64,000 bases of DNA from Pseudomonas moraviensis (GTDB taxonomy: Bacteria > Pseudomonadota > Gammaproteobacteria > Pseudomonadales > Pseudomonadaceae). The position numbers and the translations under genes are program-made. This document shows positions 18,501 through 27,176 of this stretch, piece after piece. The notes beneath the pieces were generated by a model. That model saw nothing but the letters and a program-made list of their open reading frames with translations, did not search any database and was not told where the DNA came from. The stretch's first letter is position 1. Each line of letters opens with the position of its first letter. The stretch spans positions 3,534,001-3,598,000 of the forward strand of contig NZ_LT629788.1 in assembly GCF_900105805.1 (NCBI RefSeq). The letters run 5' to 3'.

Positions 18501-19633
18501 GACGTCGGGATCGTCGTAACCATTTTTGGCCGCATCTGTTCAGTCAGCGAATGCTGGACAGTGAGCACACTGTCGAAACGTTGCGCGAGTTTTTCCAGCC
18601 AGCCGCCCTCATACGCAGGGAGTGGCCGAAACAACACATCGCGCATTACCGGCGTCTGCGCTTCATCACCTTTGAAAAACAAAACGCCGAGAAAGCCATT
18701 GGGATGACTTTCGGTAACACGGATCGTGGCAATCAAGCGGCTATCGGCTGGCGGAGGCGTGTCGAGATCTCCAATGCTTTGCAGATTTGTTGCCGGCGAC
18801 CACTCTCCGTTCTGCGATCTGAAGGCTATGTTGATGCTCACCTTGTAGGGAACATAGCCATCCTTGTCTTTCTCCCCGAGTTTGTCTGAAAGCTCGGCCC
18901 AGACCAGACACGGCCTGCCGTTCCAGAACACCGGGCGCACATCCAGCACGGTTCCGGTCACCCCGACATCGATCATGTCCCACTCGTACCACGCCGCCGG
19001 ATTGACGTTGGTACAGGTCGGCGTCAGTTCAATCTGCGCTTCGCGCCAAAAGTATCGGTAAGGCGCCACCCGTTCTCGGCCGACAAGGAAATAGCGCCCA
19101 TCCACGGCCGTGGTGCCATGCAGAAAAGCACTGATGACTTCCAGGTTGCAGATTTCTTCAAAAGACTTCAGATAGGCACGCAAAGCGATCAGTACCGAAT
19201 CGGTGCTTAACCGTGTCTGGTTCAGATCGGTCATCAACGTCAGGAACAAACGAGTCATGCGAGACCGCGCGAACGGCGTCATGTAGTTTTCCGGGTAAAT
19301 GAGGAGCAACATCAACGCCGACCAGTCCGAATAGTTTCTGTACAGCTCCCAGCGTTTCAGATCCTCTTCAGGGAACTCTGTCTTCGAATACCCCGGCTCA
19401 AGCTTGCGGTAGGCAGCATTGATGAATTTCTGCGCGCAGCTGATTGCCTCGGCACCCAGTGCACTGGGCACTTTTTGCGTGTCGAGCGAGTCCAGACGCA
19501 ACAATTCATTCAGATGGTCAGCGTTCTTTATGATGCTGAACCGGCCATCGCTCTCGCCGAAGTGGCCCAGGCAATACTCCGTCAGAGCAGTACGACGTTG
19601 TTCGAGCAAATCGTTGATGATGCTTTGGCTCAT
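15545..19633 (-). CDS. Insecticidal toxin complex TcA, C-terminal component (TcaB-like)
   Basis: The 1362-residue protein corresponds to the second half of TcdA-type pore subunits. The N-terminal part (SIINDLLEQRRTALTEYCLG; RYRDENRYREAEAWWRRVFDP-like segment) is the neuraminidase-like and shell region. A long coiled-coil and pore region (EQRDTAQQIELQQRHLLEQA) follows. The C-terminal HPGEYCRLIRSVEFDCPALL and GPYENLRATLTQTG match the TcB-binding domain. It would build the pentameric channel together with the upstream TcaA-like protein. I chose the ATG at 19633 because a GAAGG ribosome-binding site precedes it. An alternative ATG at 19669 overlaps the upstream stop (ATGA), so translation may be coupled. 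Confidence 0.88.
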   Translation of the reverse strand: MSQSIINDLLEQRRTALTEYCLGHFGESDGRFSIIKNADHLNELLRLDSLDTQKVPSALGAEAISCAQKFINAAYRKLEPGYSKTEFPEEDLKRWELYRNYSDWSALMLLLIYPENYMTPFARSRMTRLFLTLMTDLNQTRLSTDSVLIALRAYLKSFEEICNLEVISAFLHGTTAVDGRYFLVGRERVAPYRYFWREAQIELTPTCTNVNPAAWYEWDMIDVGVTGTVLDVRPVFWNGRPCLVWAELSDKLGEKDKDGYVPYKVSINIAFRSQNGEWSPATNLQSIGDLDTPPPADSRLIATIRVTESHPNGFLGVLFFKGDEAQTPVMRDVLFRPLPAYEGGWLEKLAQRFDSVLTVQHSLTEQMRPKMVTTIPTSGTLTDFYELDAFVLTHSTGDILAVRGICRPNGTGGVATVGFDLTLTSEPSGGDPKETSGTYSTDGGWATDWLTYTRGSGGFISPITFTFGATTASATYGRKQFVLTMTGIVGFDPAVLEKNRHDAAQFLAFNKPGTLARVRLNSLFGPRLVGLANISVDAVYAWEAQFFDEPTSEAGPVNEPNGAFNSANGLYFWELYYHVIHLVGIRFRDENRYREAEAWWRRVFDPQATAQVSNPPQPSDKPDYWRCRPLVSPGNAGSECLVEDDPYAISYAAPQHFQILTFMEFVKNLVEEGDWYYRQQTRDSLVLAKECYQQAQDLMGDPPTARSVADWQTQTLGALIDQSGARPTLEAFERTHVYSLADVPPAADFAPAMGLLATPPFKLPTNDRLLALIQLPRQRLYNLRHWLTIDGKPLELPLYEPPGDPAQLLRDLAAGNNAGPRRMGGRPVLNGYGWRVTSEFALRSAQELQNLGSELLRFMEQRDTAQQIELQQRHLLEQAEWTKTIQEKSLAQMDVTLTALRQSHAAVKQRADEYAAWFDENVTAEEYKVMDDLHAAKELNQGSVAVQSAAGGISVIPKVFGMANGNAFPEGVLHAIAQGLQIASLGKQADAEKRAVTEGYRLRRREWGLQRNLALAELQALDEQINAQVIAVDAAQASLQLVLQTNLQSMAVYDFLQKRTTHSQLYDWLLAQLKALYYQAYDATYSLCVSAQASRIAQTGDYDSPSILAQAWSDKHHGLLAGQQLAGFLMREQRDHLQSFERRIERVKTVSLRQLFADTVEPQPDAPDWATALGNLQTHGRLAFCVSELNFNRDHPGEYCRLIRSVEFDCPALLGPYENLRATLTQTGSRTVVRPVPQAVEYLHNPESKAAPADVVFNTRSGQQIGISQGVADDGRVMEDQDTGLLRAFECSGAVSCWEIHFPWWGEPAQSAVLASITDLIITIRYSARPGEPTFVLAVENLVTEAKADALQRNAERSRHHA

Positions 19634-19665
19634 GATCTTCACCTTCTGGCGGGGCTGCGCGAACG

Positions 19666-22600
19666 TCATGCTTCATTCGGAAGGGGGGGAGGCGCGAATT
19701 CAATCGGTGCAAAGTCCACTGTGTTTTTGCTGCTCTCCGAGAACACGGTGCAAATGAATGTGCCTCCCGTCGGACTTGAGATAACCGCTCGGGCAACGCC
19801 TTGCTGAGTGGTCTGGCCCTGCTGAGGCCGAATCACCGCCTCAACCGCCAGTAAAGACGCGTCATCAACAGCTGTGGCGGACCAACGCACCCCGCGGTTT
19901 TTGCCCAGATTGCCGAAGCGATCCATGAGCACGGCCGATAACTCGACCGCTTGCCCCGCTGGCACAACGTTGGTGGGCACTCTGGACATGAAAGGCGCGG
20001 GGAAATCCAGGTGCAGCTCGTCGTCGGTCACCTGGATGAGCGGCCCCTCCTGCGGCGCGATCAAGGGCAACCAGAACAGCGGACGCTCAGCGCCCATGAC
20101 CTTCCCTGGCGTGTAGGTTGCCGTGGCGACACCGGTTTGTGGCTGGGTGTTGCCGATAACCAGGGTGCCAAGACTGGCCTGTCCGCGAATGGACACACCG
20201 CTGAGCGCCGTGCCGTCCTGATCTGTCAGCCTGATGGTGAAAATGATCTTGCCCTCACTCCCGGCAATCACCTCGAAGTTATCCGGCACAATCTGCATGT
20301 TGATGAGCGGCGCCCGCAGCTCGGCGGATGGGCGAACCGCTGCGGCCGTTTCCCACAGACTCAACGAGGCATGCTCGGCAGCGTCTTTGTAAACCGACTT
20401 GTCGACGGTTTCAGGCAGCGTCCCCAGGAGAAAAATGGTCAGCGCATCCATCTGGGTATGGGTGGCCAGTTCGCGTACCCGAACCAACAGATCCAGTTGC
20501 TGGAGATTTTTCAAGAGCCTGTATGTCGGGTCGATTCGCCCGATGCATTCGTGCACTTCCTGCTCGCTCCAGTCGAAAAACCGTGCCAGCCAGACCTCCG
20601 ATGCCTGCTGTGCAAGGCGCAGCGCGTCGGTGGACAAACCCTCCGGATCTCCCCATTCATGGATCTGCCTCAGGTACTCAAGCAACTCGGTATGAGGCTG
20701 CTTGCTGATCTCGAAGGCATGAATCAGAACCGTCAGGTAGTACAGCGTTGCGACGCTGAAGACTTCAGGGTCGTTCTGCTGCCACCAATCGTTGAGTCCG
20801 TAATCGAGCAGGGCATCGAGGGTTTCGAGGCTTATGTCGAGTTCAGCCACGACGGCGCTGAGCCGACGTATGTCAGCCAGCAGAAAAAACAGCGGATCAA
20901 GAGGTTCCTCGCGCAGGGTGTGTGACAGCTCCCAGTCCTCACCCATTTGCTCGACGATTCTGACCAACAGCTCATAAACGCTCGAATTCGCCCAGGTCAA
21001 GACCTTCAGCGCCCTCTCTGCATCCAGCCCGGTATAAACGGCCAGACATTCACGCGCGACTGACAGCTGAGCAGCACGCGCCTGCAGCAGAACCGTGAGC
21101 ATGATTTCGACGATGGGCGCACGCACACTGATGTCATCTTCAATCAGCCCCTCCCTGACCGCCTTGTCGAGTTCCTCTCTGGCGAAAACAACGTATTGGT
21201 CTTCCGTACCCTCGCGGGATTTCACCAGCCCCAGCGGGTCAGTCAGCGAAGAAAGCAGATCTTTCCAGTTATGCCCCACCTGCAGCGGCGGCACACCGGC
21301 GGTCACAAATCCGGTATGCGTCAATAATGCCTCGCCCAGCAAATTGCGGACCTGCTCGAACAAGCGCAGTTCTGGCTCGGCCGCCACATTGGACACCTGA
21401 GGAACCGCCACCTGTTGCAGCATCCACAGCACCGGCAAATCGCGCGTTCGACACCAGTAGCGGCATGCAACCAGTGCCGAAATGAGGTTCAACACATCGG
21501 GGGCAGTGTCGCCGGCCGTGGGTTCTCCCGTGATTACCGGAACGCCCGCCAGTCCGTCAGCCCATGCCTCCCCGCCAAGCACCATGAGCATCAACAGCCC
21601 CTCGACCGGCGTCATGCCCAACAAGCGGGGCAATTTCACCAGTCGGTAAAACGCCGACAGAATCTCCGGGCTGCGCTCGAGCGTCCCGGTTCGGCCATGG
21701 GCACGGGCAATCGCCAGCGCCAGATACTGGTAGGTCTGCAGGTCGATTTCCAGTGCGCTGCAGATTCGGCTGATGGTGAGTTCGGGCACACCCTGCGCCG
21801 GTAGCAAGAGAAACTCACCGTTATCCAGGAGCAATGGATCGCGGTAGTGTCTCTGGACATTATTGAATATCTGATCAAACTGTGACGCTAGCTGCCCGCG
21901 GCCATAGATCGAGAATTTGTCGATAAACACCGCGAACTCCGCAGCCGTGCACTGGAAGCCTTCACGCAAGGTCTGGAACAACCCCAGCGCATGCACGGTA
22001 TGGTCGGTAACCCAGATGGCGGGTTTTACAGGTTTTTCAGGGGAGTCCGGGATGCCAGCCCACTCGGCGTTGAAAGCGGCCACCAGCAGCGAATCGACCT
22101 CTTCGGGAGGCAGCCTCAGCCATAAATCCAGGCGTCGCTTGCGGTTCATCCGGTCGTATCGCCTCGGGTTGAGGGGGGATTCGCTCAACCGGTGCTGAAA
22201 TCTTTCGTAATTGACACTGACGGCGGGTGATTCGCCGCCGTTGATAAAAACCGAACCGGAACGCTCGCTTTCCTCCTTTTCGGCAGCCGCATAGATACTC
22301 ACGTTATCCGATCGTGTTGGTGCGTAACGGCCAATGGACAGAAATGCTTCCACGCCATCGGCATCCAGTTTGGTGCGCTTGGCGAAAAAATTCACTTGAT
22401 TGAGGTTCTGCCAGTCCACCCCGGTGGCGCCGTAATTCTTCAGATAGAATGCGTTTCTGGTGTCGGCGTCGTCGGGAACGGGCCTCTCGGTCAACAAGTC
22501 TCGCTGAAACGGCCCCAGCCGCGACGCATGCGCCAGCGCACGACCGGCGTCGTCATCCCAGGCATCCGGGAGAAGAAAGTTGGGATATTCGATATTTGTC

Positions 22601-23319
22601 CAGCGGGCGAAGTGCCCTACCGAAAGACCGTGATCAGCGACCAGCGCATTGATGGTTGCCCAATGCTTGTAGTACGGCAAACCGTTCGGATAGCGCCGCA
22701 GGATCATGGCGGCTTCCAGCTCCGCTTCAGTTTTGCCGATAAACCTTTCCAGTACCTTGAGCGTGATCTCCACTGCTGAAACGGTCTGGTGCATCGCGTT
22801 GTGGTCGATGAGCAGCTCGCTGATATCGGCCCGACGCGTGTGGATCGGAATCATGCCGGTTACCGCATCGGAATCACCATAGTCCTCGATATTGTCCCCG
22901 ACCCACTTCCACATCTCTACCAGATAAGCGACAACCCCCGTGGCATCTTCGAGCGCGCCAACCGGTGCGAACTGGTCAAATGCCGGGCGGAACAGGAGTT
23001 CGAAACTGGGCCCGGTATTGAACCCACCCGCCTCGAACGGTGCCGGTGTCGTCTCGCCGGCCAATGACTGCTCGATGAACTGCCGTCGCAGGTAAACCGC
23101 CAGGCCATTCAACCGACGCAGCAACTTTCTGGCGTCCTCGACATTGATGTCGAAGTCTTTCGCCAGGCCCTCGGCGCCCTTCTCCACCAAGGGAAAAATC
23201 GACTCACCACGCTCCAGCCAGGATCTCAGACCGGCGAACTTCTCCAGGCTCTGCTGCTCGCCAAAGACCTGCTCGAACAACTCCAGGGCGGGTTTTTTCG
23301 CCGTACTTTTACTGGCCAT
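19666..23319 (-). CDS. Insecticidal toxin complex TcA, N-terminal component (TcaA-like, VRP1 family) with C-terminal Ig domains
   Basis: The 1217-residue protein matches the VRP1/28.1-kDa virulence plasmid A protein family and the N-terminal alpha-helical shell of TcdA: LELFEQVFGEQQSLEKFAGL at the N terminus, YPNGLPYYKHWATINALVAD, FQTLREGFQCTAAEFAVFID, and helical repeats to about residue 985. The last 220 residues form two Ig-like domains (VIAGSEGKIIFTIRLTDQDG and VPAGQAVELSAVLMDRFGN), comparable with the Ig-like receptor-binding domains of TcA. The start at 23319 gives MASKSTAKKPALELF; an upstream in-frame ATG at 23388 precedes unrelated sequence. It is the first gene of the TcaA-TcaB-Ig operon, with a lux-box-like dyad 97 bp upstream. 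Confidence 0.87.
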   Translation of the reverse strand: MASKSTAKKPALELFEQVFGEQQSLEKFAGLRSWLERGESIFPLVEKGAEGLAKDFDINVEDARKLLRRLNGLAVYLRRQFIEQSLAGETTPAPFEAGGFNTGPSFELLFRPAFDQFAPVGALEDATGVVAYLVEMWKWVGDNIEDYGDSDAVTGMIPIHTRRADISELLIDHNAMHQTVSAVEITLKVLERFIGKTEAELEAAMILRRYPNGLPYYKHWATINALVADHGLSVGHFARWTNIEYPNFLLPDAWDDDAGRALAHASRLGPFQRDLLTERPVPDDADTRNAFYLKNYGATGVDWQNLNQVNFFAKRTKLDADGVEAFLSIGRYAPTRSDNVSIYAAAEKEESERSGSVFINGGESPAVSVNYERFQHRLSESPLNPRRYDRMNRKRRLDLWLRLPPEEVDSLLVAAFNAEWAGIPDSPEKPVKPAIWVTDHTVHALGLFQTLREGFQCTAAEFAVFIDKFSIYGRGQLASQFDQIFNNVQRHYRDPLLLDNGEFLLLPAQGVPELTISRICSALEIDLQTYQYLALAIARAHGRTGTLERSPEILSAFYRLVKLPRLLGMTPVEGLLMLMVLGGEAWADGLAGVPVITGEPTAGDTAPDVLNLISALVACRYWCRTRDLPVLWMLQQVAVPQVSNVAAEPELRLFEQVRNLLGEALLTHTGFVTAGVPPLQVGHNWKDLLSSLTDPLGLVKSREGTEDQYVVFAREELDKAVREGLIEDDISVRAPIVEIMLTVLLQARAAQLSVARECLAVYTGLDAERALKVLTWANSSVYELLVRIVEQMGEDWELSHTLREEPLDPLFFLLADIRRLSAVVAELDISLETLDALLDYGLNDWWQQNDPEVFSVATLYYLTVLIHAFEISKQPHTELLEYLRQIHEWGDPEGLSTDALRLAQQASEVWLARFFDWSEQEVHECIGRIDPTYRLLKNLQQLDLLVRVRELATHTQMDALTIFLLGTLPETVDKSVYKDAAEHASLSLWETAAAVRPSAELRAPLINMQIVPDNFEVIAGSEGKIIFTIRLTDQDGTALSGVSIRGQASLGTLVIGNTQPQTGVATATYTPGKVMGAERPLFWLPLIAPQEGPLIQVTDDELHLDFPAPFMSRVPTNVVPAGQAVELSAVLMDRFGNLGKNRGVRWSATAVDDASLLAVEAVIRPQQGQTTQQGVARAVISSPTGGTFICTVFSESSKNTVDFAPIEFAPPPLPNEA

Positions 23320-23415
23320 GCTGTCAGTCCTTGAACAGTTGATGTGCGCTGGCGGGGAACCTGGCCGGCATCGGTTGATACAGAGCATTCAGCGCTTCGG
23401 AACAGACATAGTCCA

Positions 23416-23431
23416 CTGTCATAAATGACAG
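23416..23431 (-). promoter_or_regulatory. Lux-box-like dyad upstream of the TcA operon
   Basis: CTGTCA-TAAA-TGACAG is a perfect 6-4-6 inverted repeat, 97 bp before the TcaA-like start codon, in the 139-bp gap between two toxin-region genes. The same CTGTCA-N4-TGACAG occurs before the other three toxin transcription units and has the CT-N12-AG frame of LuxR-type operators. Confidence 0.6.
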
Positions 23432-23458
23432 GTTTTACGACCATTCATCGGAAAACCT

Positions 23459-26230
23459 TCAAGCGTTGTCTGGCGAATCGACACGCACATCAAAACGCGC
23501 ACTTTCTGCATCGTCTGACATTGGCGCCCCTGTGTCGGAGATTTGCCGGAAACGGCACCACTGGGCGCCACTGTGGAGCGGCTCCGTCGGCGAGGCCGTC
23601 CAGCCAGCGTCAGTGACGGTAATGGGGCCGGCAAGCAGGACATCCGCGCTGTACCAGCTCAAGAGAGTCCCGATGCCCGGTTTGCCCAAGCCAGTGACGG
23701 CCACCAAGGGAGGAACCCAGAGGCCTGGCCCTGGGTATATGAATTGCGGGAGAAAGAGCCTTGCCTGACACTCCCATTCGCTGGGGATCGAATGATATTC
23801 ACCCTTGGAGGCCATAACGCTCAATGTGACAGCCCCATCGGGTAGCTCCAGCGTTGCGGGGATTGACCAGCTTGCGTCGTCAAGCACCGGGGCCGTGCCC
23901 AATACGCATTCCCCGCGCTTGAGCGTGATCAGGTCACCAGGAACGCCGAACCCGGACACCGTCACTGTAGCGCCGAGGAATTCTTCGGGAGTGGGTGATT
24001 CGGGCATCACCGCGACGGGTACGACCCGACATGGCACGTCAAGGCTGGGTTTTGAAGTTTTGCCCTCGAACGTCTGAGTTGCCCAAAGGATTTCGTCTCC
24101 GACCTCCAACACAACGCTGGCTTCCCACGTACCGTCCACACCGATCTGGACATCGCGCAACAACGGCTCATCGAGCCCGCGGCGCCAAACGGTAACCAAC
24201 CCGTCTCGCCGACCTGTACCCGACAGAACTGCCGTGCGCGTCAGATCGCCTCCAGGAAGCGGCCGCACGAACTCGGGCGGCATGACCACGACGTCGAATT
24301 GGCGCACCTCACTGTCGGGTGAGGCCCGGTCGTTGAGGGTTTGCTGCGCGGTGATGAACCATGTCTTGATGGCGAGTCCGGTGAGGCGCACCGACCAAGG
24401 GCCGTCCTGCCCGAGAACCACGGGATCGCCCAAGGGCTTTCCGTCCTGTAAATTCCACAGCCGCATCGAAGCGCCTGACATGCCGAAGTCACCGGTCACT
24501 GTCAGATCACTGTCCGTTTCCTGTTCGGGCAGCGGCGTTCTGATCGCGGGCTTGAGCCGCTCCCTGTAGACCATGAAGCTGGTGGAGGCAGGCTCTGAGG
24601 TCTGCCCGTTGAGCGTCTGAGTCGCCTGGACGGCGTAAGCCATACCTTCAGTGAAAAAGAGGTCGCGCTGAAAGCGCCAGGTGTCTCCAGATACATCTGC
24701 TTCAAAAAAGCGCTCGTCATCACTGAACTTGAGAAGGACGGTCGCTGTGCTGTGGCAACTTCCACTGAATTCGGGTGAAAGCGTGTCTTGGTCGAACGGA
24801 TGTATTTCAGGTTTTCGCGGCCGGATGGTGACTTTTAACGTCACCCAGCTGGGGGATGCATGTTCGTCCATGAACTGCCTGATACGAACCTCGCGATCAC
24901 GCACCGGTCCCCACTCAGCAATGGTCCGGGTAGACCACCGCCCCGCAGTGGGCACCAGTACCGGTTCAGCCGCGACCGTGTCATCAGGGCCAAGCAGCCT
25001 CACCGTTGCGCCGGGATAGCCCATCCCGGAAATGGTCGGCTGATAATCCTGGTCATGTTCTATCGCTGCCGGATCCGGCAATTGCAGCGAAATCGTTATC
25101 CGCGCAGGCTCAGACTCGATCCACCCGGCAGGGACATCACGAATTTTTTGCACAACGTCCAGAATGACAGTCCCAAGCGGCCAGCCATTCACCTGTGTTT
25201 GAAATTTCCCCCCTATGACCTCTGCAGGCGGCGGAGTTGTGGCTTCAGGCGGACTGACAACCTTGAACTCGACCGTAGCGTCATCAATACCCTCGCCCGA
25301 CAACGTTACAACGGTACCCTCCACCACTACATCGACTTCCCCCAGCCTCGGCGGGCGAATTCTGAAGTAACGAGCCACACTGGCGGATGATGGAGGGCTG
25401 CCGGTGAATTGCTGCCTGGCGACCAACGAGCGACGGCCGGGGGAGACATCGACCTCTACCTTCCAGCTACCTGCCATATCTGTGATGGTCGACGATCCGA
25501 GGACCGGACCGGTTTCCAGATCCGGATAGATGGAAACCGTTGCCCCGAACGCACCCTGGTCGCCTTCCAGAGTAAATTGGGGATTCTGGGGAGTGGCTTC
25601 CATCGGTTTTGTAATGCGAGGTGCACCCATCGTGACAAACGTGCGCTCGACCGGAGCATGGGAGCCGCCAAACCCGTCATGAGAAGCCTGAATGGTCAGC
25701 GAAGAAGTGGGCGGAGGGATGATGCTCACTTCCCAGAAACCATACGTACCGGCAACACAGGTACCCAAGGTTTGGCCTGTCGCAACATTCTTTACCGTAA
25801 CCGTCGAGCCCGTTATGGCGTCTCCTTTCAGTAGAAAAGGCTGAGCCGGCGGTACGAACGCGCCTGCAGCAGGAGATGTAATCGAGGTCCCGCAATTCTT
25901 CCGCCAGATAATGTCTACCGATACACGCTGCACAGGGTCGCGGATTCTTGCCGCTATGTTCAGATTCGGATAGGGCAGACTCTCAAGATCATCTTCTACA
26001 TACCAATACCCGTTACCGTCTCGAGGTGGATAAAGTGTCCGGTTAACCTCCACCACCACCTCTTGAGAAGGATTCTGCGGAACAGCTCTGCCTCGCACGA
26101 TTACCTTGCTGCCCAGCAAAGCGTTTGGAGGAGGGAAATCGATCTGAAGTATCTGCGCCTTTCCTTCATTCATTTGCGAGGAGGACACGCTTTCGGTCTG
26201 CGGATCGACATTCTTGTCAAAGTCTTCCAT
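23459..26230 (-). CDS. Ig-like repeat protein of the toxin region, 923 aa
   Basis: The protein consists almost entirely of about nine Ig-like beta modules of roughly 85-100 residues. Recurring signatures are short openers such as PRITKPMEATPQNPQFTLEG, PAIRTPLPEQETDSDLTVTG and PEFVRPLPGGDLTRTAVLSG, then GxxGAxVxI-type turns and closing WxxxxxxxLxxGxxxxxxxQ strands (QQFTG, QTLNG, QTLND, QTFEG). There is no signal peptide or membrane segment. The N-terminal 25 residues are acidic and disordered (MEDFDKNVDPQTESVSSS). It is preceded by its own lux-box-like dyad. The architecture suggests a fibre or adhesin-like accessory; the function is unknown. The start at 26230 is the first ATG of the frame. 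Confidence 0.7.
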   Translation of the reverse strand: MEDFDKNVDPQTESVSSSQMNEGKAQILQIDFPPPNALLGSKVIVRGRAVPQNPSQEVVVEVNRTLYPPRDGNGYWYVEDDLESLPYPNLNIAARIRDPVQRVSVDIIWRKNCGTSITSPAAGAFVPPAQPFLLKGDAITGSTVTVKNVATGQTLGTCVAGTYGFWEVSIIPPPTSSLTIQASHDGFGGSHAPVERTFVTMGAPRITKPMEATPQNPQFTLEGDQGAFGATVSIYPDLETGPVLGSSTITDMAGSWKVEVDVSPGRRSLVARQQFTGSPPSSASVARYFRIRPPRLGEVDVVVEGTVVTLSGEGIDDATVEFKVVSPPEATTPPPAEVIGGKFQTQVNGWPLGTVILDVVQKIRDVPAGWIESEPARITISLQLPDPAAIEHDQDYQPTISGMGYPGATVRLLGPDDTVAAEPVLVPTAGRWSTRTIAEWGPVRDREVRIRQFMDEHASPSWVTLKVTIRPRKPEIHPFDQDTLSPEFSGSCHSTATVLLKFSDDERFFEADVSGDTWRFQRDLFFTEGMAYAVQATQTLNGQTSEPASTSFMVYRERLKPAIRTPLPEQETDSDLTVTGDFGMSGASMRLWNLQDGKPLGDPVVLGQDGPWSVRLTGLAIKTWFITAQQTLNDRASPDSEVRQFDVVVMPPEFVRPLPGGDLTRTAVLSGTGRRDGLVTVWRRGLDEPLLRDVQIGVDGTWEASVVLEVGDEILWATQTFEGKTSKPSLDVPCRVVPVAVMPESPTPEEFLGATVTVSGFGVPGDLITLKRGECVLGTAPVLDDASWSIPATLELPDGAVTLSVMASKGEYHSIPSEWECQARLFLPQFIYPGPGLWVPPLVAVTGLGKPGIGTLLSWYSADVLLAGPITVTDAGWTASPTEPLHSGAQWCRFRQISDTGAPMSDDAESARFDVRVDSPDNA

Positions 26231-26315
26231 CTAGCTTTCCTCGACGGGTTAAGAGCTGGTGCAAGCGGGAGCCGGAGCCTGAGTGTTTAATACCCGCTGG
26301 TGCCTCGGCCGCCAC

Positions 26316-26331
26316 CTGTCAACTCTGACAG
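26316..26331 (-). promoter_or_regulatory. Lux-box-like dyad upstream of the 923-aa Ig protein
   Basis: CTGTCA-ACTC-TGACAG is a perfect 6-4-6 dyad, 85 bp before the start codon of the minus-strand Ig-repeat gene. Read on that strand, its right arm forms TTGACA, a perfect -35 hexamer, but no -10 lies at the usual distance. The only AT-rich candidate, TATTAA, is 24 bp downstream. Confidence 0.6.
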
Positions 26332-26591
26332 TCCCGACCAGCGGTAACTATTCCCACACCGCAACATGCAGACGTCCTTCAGCCATTAACACGCGGCTAC
26401 ATCGGCTTGCGCCGTTGCCTACACATCACTCAGAATCCGCCGGCTTGTGCGCTTTGAAGCTGCCCCGTAACGTGATCCGTGCCGCTGCCAATCAGTGGTC
26501 GGGTTTAGTCGCCCGGGGGTTTGTCATCAAGGTGTATAAGCGTCATCAAGTCGGGTAATCCTATTCCCGCACTCGATGGTGGCTGTACGCA

Positions 26592-26706
26592 GGGCGCTTC
26601 GGCGCGCCGGTTTTTGGTGATACCCCCGGTCGACTAACCTGCGTCCAGCCGCCACCCCATTCGTTTAGTCGCGAGGGGTGAAGGCCCCCAACCAAGGGTT
26701 ATCACC
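26592..26706 (+). promoter_or_regulatory. Structured leader of the DUF6124-like gene (terminator-like hairpin plus nested stems)
   Basis: A GCGC-TTCG-GCGC hairpin followed by GG-TTTTT (26592-26615) looks like an intrinsic terminator. It is followed by GGTGATA (26616-26622), which can pair with TATCACC (26700-26706) directly before the ATG and so enclose the AAGGG Shine-Dalgarno sequence. Inside, CGACTAA (26631-26637) can pair with TTAGTCG (26665-26671). This arrangement suggests attenuation or translational control. It is read by eye and was not folded computationally. Confidence 0.45.
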
Positions 26707-27084
26707 ATGATCAAACCAACACCCAATCCCCCCGAAACCGAAGACTCGACCTCCCCCTACGCGTCCCCCGATTCCACCAGACTCCACGAGGCCGCTGAAA
26801 AAGCCCTCGACCACTACCTGAAAAAACCCGCAACTGCGCCGTCGTGCAATTCCGTCGATCGCGGCATGCAGATGTTCATGGTCGCGCCTGATATCAACCC
26901 TGAAGCGATGGCCATTCAAACCTATGAGACCTTTTCTTCGGTCAGCATTCTGTTGCTCGATCTGGCGGACAGCCTCGAGGACAAGCCGCGACATCTGGCG
27001 ATGGCGATCTATCAGTTGAGCGAGATGGGGTTATTGCTGGCGGAGAAGGCGCTGGATCAGGAGCGAGCGATCACGACGGCGTGA
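26707..27084 (+). CDS. DUF6124-like small protein
   Basis: The 125-residue protein begins MIKPTPNPPETEDSTSPYAS, a proline- and serine-rich start, followed by a helical region LHEAAEKALDHYLKKP and a second helical half (MFMVAPDINPEAMAIQTYET and the following leucine-rich segment). This layout matches a Pseudomonas family annotated DUF6124 as I recall it, often present in several copies per genome. There is no signal peptide or membrane segment, and the function is unknown. It is preceded by an unusual structured leader and followed by a REP doublet. Confidence 0.65.
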   Translation: MIKPTPNPPETEDSTSPYASPDSTRLHEAAEKALDHYLKKPATAPSCNSVDRGMQMFMVAPDINPEAMAIQTYETFSSVSILLLDLADSLEDKPRHLAMAIYQLSEMGLLLAEKALDQERAITTA

Positions 27085-27093
27085 CGTCAAGAT

Positions 27094-27172
27094 CAAAAGA
27101 TCGCAGCCTTCGGCAGCGCCTGCATCTGGAACGCGTTCCCTTGTAGGAGCTGCCGAAGGCTGCGATCTTTTG
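27094..27172. repeat. REP doublet (GATCGCAGCCTTCGGCAG type)
   Basis: CAAAAGATCGCAGCCTTCGGCAG is mirrored exactly by CTGCCGAAGGCTGCGATCTTTTG, with a 33-bp spacer. It sits between the convergent DUF6124-like and PilZ genes and may work as a transcription barrier. A second copy of the same family is at 55426. Confidence 0.9.
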
Positions 27173-27176
27173 CTGT

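Larger units (their letters stand above)
26231..26706. other. Gene-free intergenic region, 476 bp
   Basis: The region separates the divergent Ig-repeat and DUF6124-like genes. It holds the lux-box-like dyad at 26316, a direct repeat GTCATCAAG (26523 and 26542) flanking GTATAAG that may be a -10 element, and a structured leader from about 26592 to the next ATG. The open frame at 26283-26558 has no ribosome-binding site or protein-like composition, so I do not call it. Confidence 0.6.

Noticed and set aside
26307..26331. TTGACA in the 26316 dyad as a sigma-70 -35 box
   Set aside because: No -10 element lies 16-18 bp downstream; the dyad symmetry and recurrence at four sites explain the sequence better.
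26283..26558. 91-codon frame upstream of the DUF6124-like gene
   Set aside because: It crosses the lux-box-like dyad, has no ribosome-binding site and has unlikely composition.
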